Of a stretch of 64,000 bases of DNA, positions 59,519 to 64,000 are shown piece by piece. A program made the translations under genes and the position numbers. Each line of letters begins with the position of its first letter. The first letter of the stretch is position 1. Origin of the DNA: Streptomyces puniciscabiei (lineage in GTDB: Bacteria > Actinomycetota > Actinomycetes > Streptomycetales > Streptomycetaceae); assembly GCF_006715785.1 (NCBI RefSeq), contig NZ_VFNX01000001.1, forward strand, positions 5,684,001 through 5,748,000, in the 5' to 3' direction. Under the pieces are notes generated by a model. That model did no database searches. It was not told the DNA's origin and worked only from the letters and a program-made list of their open reading frames with translations.

Positions 59519-60034
59519 TCACCGGCTCGCCCGGAACGCCTTCAGCCGCTCGTACGCCGCCAGCCCGTCCGGCACCCACTCCCAGTCGCCGAGCCGCCGC
59601 TCGACCTCCTCCTCGGGCAGGAAGTCGTGCCACTGGACCTCCTCCGCCTGGGGGTGCACGGGCAGCTCGCAGCGCACCTCGTACACCGCCGACCACCAGC
59701 TGTTCCCGGCCCCGTCGTGGTACAGGAACTTGAAGAGATACGTCGGCCGGGGCAGCCCCGTCACGCCCAGCTCCTCCTCGGCCTCCCGCAGCGCGGCCTC
59801 GTCGTAGGACTCGCCCGCTCCGACGACACCGCCGACGAACATGTCGTACAGCGCGGGGAAGACCAGCTTGGTGGCGGTGCGCCGGTGGACGAAGAGCCGG
59901 CCGGCCGCGTCCCGGGCCTGGACGAACACGCACCGGTGACGCAGTCCACGGGCGTACGCCTCGCCGCGCGGGCACTGGGCGATCACCTGGTCGTGCTCGT
60001 CGACGATGTCGAGGATCTCGTCAGCAGGATTCAT
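59519..60034 (-). CDS. Nudix hydrolase (isopentenyl-diphosphate isomerase-like)
   Basis: A 171-residue protein. The Nudix box reads GVVGAGESYDEAALREAEEELG (G-x5-E-x7-REAxEELG). The beta-strand LFVHRRTATKLVFPALYDMFVGG before it resembles the IDI-like YfcD branch of the family. ATG 60034 is chosen; ATG 60043 would add three residues. It hydrolyses a nucleoside diphosphate linked to another moiety, but the substrate is not determined. Adjacent genes do not narrow it. Confidence 0.88.
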   Translation of the reverse strand: MNPADEILDIVDEHDQVIAQCPRGEAYARGLRHRCVFVQARDAAGRLFVHRRTATKLVFPALYDMFVGGVVGAGESYDEAALREAEEELGVTGLPRPTYLFKFLYHDGAGNSWWSAVYEVRCELPVHPQAEEVQWHDFLPEEEVERRLGDWEWVPDGLAAYERLKAFRASR

Positions 60035-60059
60035 GCCCCACATCCAAGCAGGCGCCCGC

Positions 60060-60974
60060 TCAGCGTCGCTGCAGGTCCCGGGCCGGCGGCTCCGCCTCCG
60101 TCGCGCCGCACGGCATCGCCGGGTGCAGGCCGAGCAGCACGATGCCCGCGACCACCGCCGCGAGCCCGGCGGCCTCCCAGGCCAGCGCCGCGGTGTCGGT
60201 GCGCAGCCGGTCGCCGAGGAAGCCGACGCCGCACAGGATCCCGGCGAGCGGCTCGGCGGCGGTGAGCGCGGGCAGCGACATGCGCAGCGGGGCGGTCTCG
60301 AACGCGCTCTGCACCAGGACCAGACCGGTCACCCCGCAGGCCAGCACGCCGTACGGCTGCCAGCCGGTGAACAGCTCGGTGAAGCCGCCCTCGGAGAAGC
60401 GGATGCCGCTCACCCGGGTCAGCGCGTCCTGCACGCCGTACAGCAGCCCGGCGGCGGTGGCCAGCAGCACCGGGCCCCAGCTCAGCCGGGACCGCTTGCC
60501 GTACGTGGTGAGCACCAGGGCGGCGCCGACCATCGCGCCGATGATCAGCCAGTGCCGCAGTGGATCGGAGATGGCGCTGCCCGCCCGCGGCTCGCCCGCC
60601 ATGATGAACGCGCTCACCCCGCCCGCGAGCAGCAGCAGCCCGGCCCAGCCCTGACGGCCCAGGGGCTGCCCGGTCTGGTACCGGGAGAGGGCCAGGGCGA
60701 ACAGCAGATTGGTCGCGAGCAGCGGCTCGACCAGGGAGATCTCGCCCTTGCCGAGCGCCATCGCGCCGAGCACCATGCCGGCGATCATCAACCCGAGCCC
60801 GCCCAGCCAGCGCGGCACCCGCATCAGGTCGAGCAGCAGCCGGAAGGACAGGAAGTCGCTCATCGGTGCCTTCTGCGCCGCGTTCTGCTGGAGCACGAAC
60901 CCGAAGCCCAGACAGCAGGCAGCACTCACGGCGAGAAGGAGAACCAGAACGGACACGCTGCGTACCTCGATCAT
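60060..60974 (-). CDS. EamA/DMT superfamily membrane protein
   Basis: A 304-residue protein with about ten helices. MIEVRSVSVLVLLLAVSAAC is the first helix; GKGEISLVEPLLATNLLFAL and ALTAAEPLAGILCGVGFLGD are the DMT-repeat features with conserved Glu. Such proteins export or import small metabolites. ATG 60974 begins at the first helix. It is divergent from the 61242 gene with 267 bases between, where no convincing operator was found. Confidence 0.85.
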   Translation of the reverse strand: MIEVRSVSVLVLLLAVSAACCLGFGFVLQQNAAQKAPMSDFLSFRLLLDLMRVPRWLGGLGLMIAGMVLGAMALGKGEISLVEPLLATNLLFALALSRYQTGQPLGRQGWAGLLLLAGGVSAFIMAGEPRAGSAISDPLRHWLIIGAMVGAALVLTTYGKRSRLSWGPVLLATAAGLLYGVQDALTRVSGIRFSEGGFTELFTGWQPYGVLACGVTGLVLVQSAFETAPLRMSLPALTAAEPLAGILCGVGFLGDRLRTDTAALAWEAAGLAAVVAGIVLLGLHPAMPCGATEAEPPARDLQRR

Positions 60975-61241
60975 CCGGCCGGACCACGGGTGCGTAGTGG
61001 CCGACTGTAGCGTTCCCGGGACGGCAGTGACCCGGAAGTGCGCGGAACAGGGCAGTGGACTCGCCATGCTCCGGGGCCGGCCGGCCCGGCGCCATGGCGT
61101 ACGCCACAGCGGGCCGTCGGGTACCGCCGCCCGGGCCCGGGGCCACCTGCGCGGAGTTCCCCAAGTTCCCTGTGAGTCGCGGTAGTTGAAGCCAGTAACA
61201 GCCCTGTTCTGCTTGACGCAAACCTTGGCTGGGGGTTTGCT

Positions 61242-62324
61242 GTGCGTGATCGGTCGATGGCAGCCCGAGAAACAGGAAGTCCCGCGGTGCCCCCTCTCCC
61301 ACCCCTGCTCGGCGCGCGCCGGGCCCCCACGGACCAGTCCGGCGACACCGCCCCGGACGACTCCGGCCCCTTCGACGGCGGCTTCGACGACACGTTCGAC
61401 GACACGTTCGGCGACGCCCGCGCCGACGGCTTCGACGACGCCCTCGACGACGCCGAACTGCGCACCGCGCGCGCCGCGTTCACCCAGGGCCGGCGGCAGG
61501 CCGCCCGCTCCCTGCTCCGGCACACCGGCGACGACTGGGACCGCCGCGGCCACCGCCTCACCGTGCTCGCCCGGGACCCGTACGCCGTGGCCTGGGCCCG
61601 CGACTGGCTGCACGCCGAGCCCGGCTCGGCCGACGCCGCCGCGCTGTACGCCCTCGCCCTGGTCCAGCGCGCCCTGCGCGGCAAGGAGGACCCCGACCGG
61701 GCCCGGGAGGCCTGCGCCACCGCCGCCGCGCTCGCCCCGGCCGACCCCACCCCCTGGCTCGGCCGGCTCCAGCTCGCCCACGGCCTCGGCCCGGAGTGCG
61801 AGGTGCTCGCCGTCTTCGCCGAGCTGTGCCGCCGCCACCCCGAGCACCACCACGCCCACCATCTGCTCCTCGCCCGCCTGGCCGAACGGCCCGCCGGCGG
61901 CCGGGCGGCCGAGGATCACGAGGTGTACGACCTCGCCGAGCTGTCCGCCGCCGAGGCCCCGGCCGATTCCCCGCTCGCCGTCCTGCCGGTCGTCGCCCAC
62001 GCCGAGCGCTACCGGGTCCTCGCCGCCACCGGCCTCGCCCCGGCCGACCCCGCCGCCTCCGGACACTGGGCAGGGCCCCGGGCCCGCCGCATCCTGCGCG
62101 CCTGCTTCGACTGGTGGCTGGAGTGGGAGCACGACGAACACCCCCGCCGCCACATCGACCTCAACCACCTCGCCTTCGCCCTGTCCTGTGCCGGCCGCCC
62201 GGCCGAGGCGGCGGTGCTGTTCCAGCGCATCGGCCGGCATGCCACCCGGGCGCCCTGGTCCTATGCCCACCGCGACGCCCGCGCGGCCTTCCGGGCGGCC
62301 CGCGCCCGGGCCCTCGGGCACTGA
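61242..62324 (+). CDS. Hypothetical helical-repeat (TPR-like) protein with acidic N-terminus
   Basis: A 360-residue cytoplasmic protein. Residues about 30-70 are an acidic Phe/Asp/Gly low-complexity segment (DGGFDDTFDDTFGD). The rest is alpha-helical with Ala-rich units (SADAAALYALALVQRALRG, DPTPWLGRLQLAHGLG) that look like degenerate tetratricopeptide repeats. A conserved WWLEWEHDEHPRRHIDLNHL segment ends with RARALGH. I chose GTG 61242 with GGGGG 6 bases upstream; ATG 61257 is in frame. I cannot name a family; likely a protein-binding scaffold. Confidence 0.7.
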   Translation: MRDRSMAARETGSPAVPPLPPLLGARRAPTDQSGDTAPDDSGPFDGGFDDTFDDTFGDARADGFDDALDDAELRTARAAFTQGRRQAARSLLRHTGDDWDRRGHRLTVLARDPYAVAWARDWLHAEPGSADAAALYALALVQRALRGKEDPDRAREACATAAALAPADPTPWLGRLQLAHGLGPECEVLAVFAELCRRHPEHHHAHHLLLARLAERPAGGRAAEDHEVYDLAELSAAEAPADSPLAVLPVVAHAERYRVLAATGLAPADPAASGHWAGPRARRILRACFDWWLEWEHDEHPRRHIDLNHLAFALSCAGRPAEAAVLFQRIGRHATRAPWSYAHRDARAAFRAARARALGH

Positions 62325-62425
62325 ACGGCACGCCTCTGCGGGACGTACGTAAGAAGTGATTACAGAACTCTGACCAGTGACCCGATTCCCTGGCCCCGCG
62401 GGGCCCCGAGTGCTCGAATGAATGA

Positions 62426-63154
62426 GTGAACTCTGAACAATCCGAGGAGCAGGGCGGCAAACCCGTCGGCCGCCGCGTCTTCCTCGGCACCCTCGGCCTG
62501 GGCGCGCTCGGCGTGGTCGCCGCGCCCACGCTGCAACGCGGCCTGGAGGGCTTCCTCGGCTCGGTCGCCGGCAAGGACCCCACGGGCCTGACCGGCCTGC
62601 TGCCCAACGGCGGCGGCTTCCGCTACTACTCCGTCGCCGCCTCGGTGCCGCACCTGAACGCCACCGACTACCACCTGAAGATCGGCGGCCTGGTCGACCG
62701 CCCGCGCACCTACAGCCTGGCCGACCTGCGCGCCCTGCCGCAGACGCGGCTGGTCAAGGACGTCCAGTGCGTCACCGGCTGGCGGGTCCCCGGCACCCCC
62801 TTCGAGGGCGTCCGCCTCTCCGACCTGCTGGACGCGGCCGGCGTCCGCCCCACCGCCAGGGCGATCCACTTCACCTGCTTCGACGGCACCTACACCGAGA
62901 GCCTCACCCTCGCCCAGGCCCGCCGTCCGGACGTCCTGGTGGCCCTGCGCATGCAGGACAAGGACATCTCCCACGACCACGGCGGCCCGGTCCGCCTCTA
63001 CGTCGCCCCCATGTACTTCTACAAGTCGGCCAAGTGGCTGTCCGGGATCACGGTCACCGACCGGGTCGAGCCCGGCTACTGGGAGAAGCTCGGGTACGAC
63101 GTCGACGCCTGGGTCGGCCGCTCGAACGGACGCACCGATGAGCCTACGAGCTGA
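62426..63154 (+). CDS. Exported sulfite oxidase-fold molybdopterin oxidoreductase (MsrP/YedY-like)
   Basis: A 242-residue protein. A Tat signal GRRVFLGTLGLGALGVV begins near residue 15. YHLKIGGLVDRPRTYSLADL and VQCVTGWRVPGTPFEG, with the molybdenum-ligand Cys, define the sulfite oxidase/YedY domain; YTESLTLAQA follows. The next gene (17-base overlap) encodes a b-type cytochrome, the usual membrane electron donor. Role by family: reduction of methionine sulfoxide or related oxides outside the membrane. GTG start at 62426. Shorter than E. coli MsrP (334 aa) and closer to minimal actinobacterial forms. Confidence 0.88.
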   Translation: MNSEQSEEQGGKPVGRRVFLGTLGLGALGVVAAPTLQRGLEGFLGSVAGKDPTGLTGLLPNGGGFRYYSVAASVPHLNATDYHLKIGGLVDRPRTYSLADLRALPQTRLVKDVQCVTGWRVPGTPFEGVRLSDLLDAAGVRPTARAIHFTCFDGTYTESLTLAQARRPDVLVALRMQDKDISHDHGGPVRLYVAPMYFYKSAKWLSGITVTDRVEPGYWEKLGYDVDAWVGRSNGRTDEPTS

Positions 63155-63764
63155 CACCCCGGCCCCGCCCGGCACCCGTGTCCGCCGCTTCGGCCCGGCC
63201 CAACGCTGGGTGCACCGCACCACGGCCGCACTGATGGGGATCTGTGTGGCCACGGCGGCCGTCCTCTACATCCCGCAGCTGGCGGTCATGGTCGGCCGCC
63301 GGGAACTGGTCGTCCGGATCCACGAGTGCGCCGGCGTGGCCCTCCCCGTCCCGGTCCTGCTGGGCCTCGCCTCCCGCGCCTTCCGGGCCGACCTGCGCTT
63401 CCTCAACCGCTTCGGCCCGCACGACCGGCTCTGGCTGCGCGCGGCGCTCGTCCGCGACAAACGCCGTTCCTCCCGTCCGGCCGGCAAGTTCAACGCCGGC
63501 CAGAAGATCTACGCCGCCTGGATCGCCGGCGCCACCCTGGTCATGCTCGGCACCGGTCTGCTGATGTGGTTCACCCACCTCGCCCCGCTGATGTGGCGCA
63601 CCTCGGCGACCTTCGTCCACGACTGGCTCGCCCTGACCATCGGCGTGGTCCTGGCCGGCCACATCGGCATGGCCCTGGGCGACCCGGAGGCGAGACGGGG
63701 CCTGCGCACGGGGACGGTGAGCGCGGAGTGGGCGAAACGGGAACACCCCCTGTGGCGTGGTTAG
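63138..63764 (+). CDS. Membrane-bound cytochrome b561-type subunit
   Basis: A 208-residue protein with four membrane helices. Histidines suited to heme ligation lie at QRWVHRTTA, RIHECAG, WFTHLAPL, FVHDWLAL and LAGHIGMALG. RFGPAQRWVHRTTAALMG is the DUF4405/cytochrome b561 start. Overlaps the sulfite oxidase-fold gene by 17 bases, so it is the quinone-linked electron donor of that enzyme. Its stop overlaps the stop of the opposing dehydrogenase. Confidence 0.88.
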   Translation: MSLRADTPAPPGTRVRRFGPAQRWVHRTTAALMGICVATAAVLYIPQLAVMVGRRELVVRIHECAGVALPVPVLLGLASRAFRADLRFLNRFGPHDRLWLRAALVRDKRRSSRPAGKFNAGQKIYAAWIAGATLVMLGTGLLMWFTHLAPLMWRTSATFVHDWLALTIGVVLAGHIGMALGDPEARRGLRTGTVSAEWAKREHPLWRG

Positions 63765-64000
63765 TGCGCGAAGTCCAGCAACACCTTGCAGGACCGGCTT
63801 CGGTCGGCGGCCAGCGCAAACCCCGCCTCGGCGTCCCGCAGCGGAACCACCGCACTGACCAGCCCGTCGAACTCCCCCCGCCCGGCCAGCAGTTCCAGCG
63901 CGTGGCCGAACTCGGCGCCGAACCGGAACGCCCCCCGCAGCTCGATCTCCCGGCTCACCAGCAGATTCCCGGCGAACGGCGACTGCCCGGGCGGCAGCAT
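63761..64000 (-). CDS. Zinc-type dehydrogenase, C-terminal end (5' outside window)
   Basis: Only the last about 79 codons are present; the gene continues beyond base 64000. Segments VSREIELRGAFRFGAEFGHAL and AAGFALAADRSRSCKVLLDF match the C-terminal region of polyol/L-idonate-type dehydrogenases. The stop TAA at 63763-63761 overlaps the stop of the cytochrome gene by 3 bases. Substrate unknown without the rest. Confidence 0.7.
   Translation of the reverse strand: MLPPGQSPFAGNLLVSREIELRGAFRFGAEFGHALELLAGRGEFDGLVSAVVPLRDAEAGFALAADRSRSCKVLLDFAH

Noticed and set aside
1..64000. Mobile elements, CRISPR arrays, tRNA or rRNA genes
   Set aside because: No transposase or integrase motifs, no regularly spaced repeats and no cloverleaf-like sequence were seen in the parts I read closely; a covariance search would be decisive for tRNA.

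Overview
The window is high-GC actinobacterial DNA with strong third-codon GC bias, GTG/TTG starts, translationally coupled gene pairs and many TetR regulators. Together these point to a Streptomyces chromosome arm. From memory (not searched), the order SGNH lipase, Ser/Thr kinase, hmgA, citrate transporter, SoxR matches the SCO1725 to SCO1697 stretch of S. coelicolor, so most of this looks like conserved core rather than an island. I see no tRNA, rRNA, CRISPR array, IS element or prophage.

Layout. 1-5.9 kb: a minus-strand surface-glycan operon (two GT-2 glycosyltransferases, a polysaccharide deacetylase, and a flippase fused to a second polytopic domain, cut by the window edge). 6.3-16 kb: a small membrane protein, a secreted SGNH hydrolase, a receptor-type Ser/Thr kinase, then a NicO-type transporter, a TPR protein and a DUF4331 protein divergent from an ECF sigma factor/zinc anti-sigma pair (SigK/RskA type). 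16-25.5 kb: a CoA-transferase, a DrrAB-like ABC exporter with divergent TetR and paired operators, a nucleotidyltransferase, an orphan type-ISP specificity-like protein, hmgA with a GntR regulator, a lipoprotein and a TetR. 25.6-32 kb: a molybdopterin oxidoreductase, a CitMHS transporter with an MFS partner, and a sortase with a possible partner. 32-42 kb: an orphan sugar-type ABC ATPase, an aldehyde/alcohol dehydrogenase pair, an EamA exporter with an ArsR-like regulator, a TetR/acyl-CoA dehydrogenase divergon, a TetR/MaoC pair and soxR. 42-50.8 kb: an Rnl5-like RNA ligase, a BKACE enzyme, a zinc-ribbon protein, a secreted penicillin acylase family protein, an alpha/beta hydrolase and a NamZ-like (DUF1343) exported enzyme. 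50.9-57.3 kb: SDR, acyl-CoA synthetase and TetR on plus; APH-type kinase and ACAD10/11-like dehydrogenase on minus, with a LysR between. 57.4-64 kb: a His-rich repeat protein, a quinone-oxidoreductase-like enzyme, two DUF202 proteins, a Nudix enzyme, an EamA protein, a hypothetical, a sulfite-oxidase-fold enzyme with cytochrome b, and the 3' end of a dehydrogenase.

The main stories are regulatory. Four TetR systems can be paired with visible palindromes: ABC/TetR at 19.4 kb; ALDH/ADH with the TetR-ACAD divergon (33.66 and 38.9 kb); TetR-MaoC (40.49 and 41.68 kb); and the SDR/acyl-CoA synthetase and kinase/ACAD operons (50.85 and 57.30 kb). The last set contains the four enzyme types used by bacterial levulinate/4-hydroxyacid catabolism. 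The DUF4331-TPR-NicO-SigK-RskA block is the best candidate for a functionally undescribed envelope system. All functional calls are by reading motifs; no searches were run.
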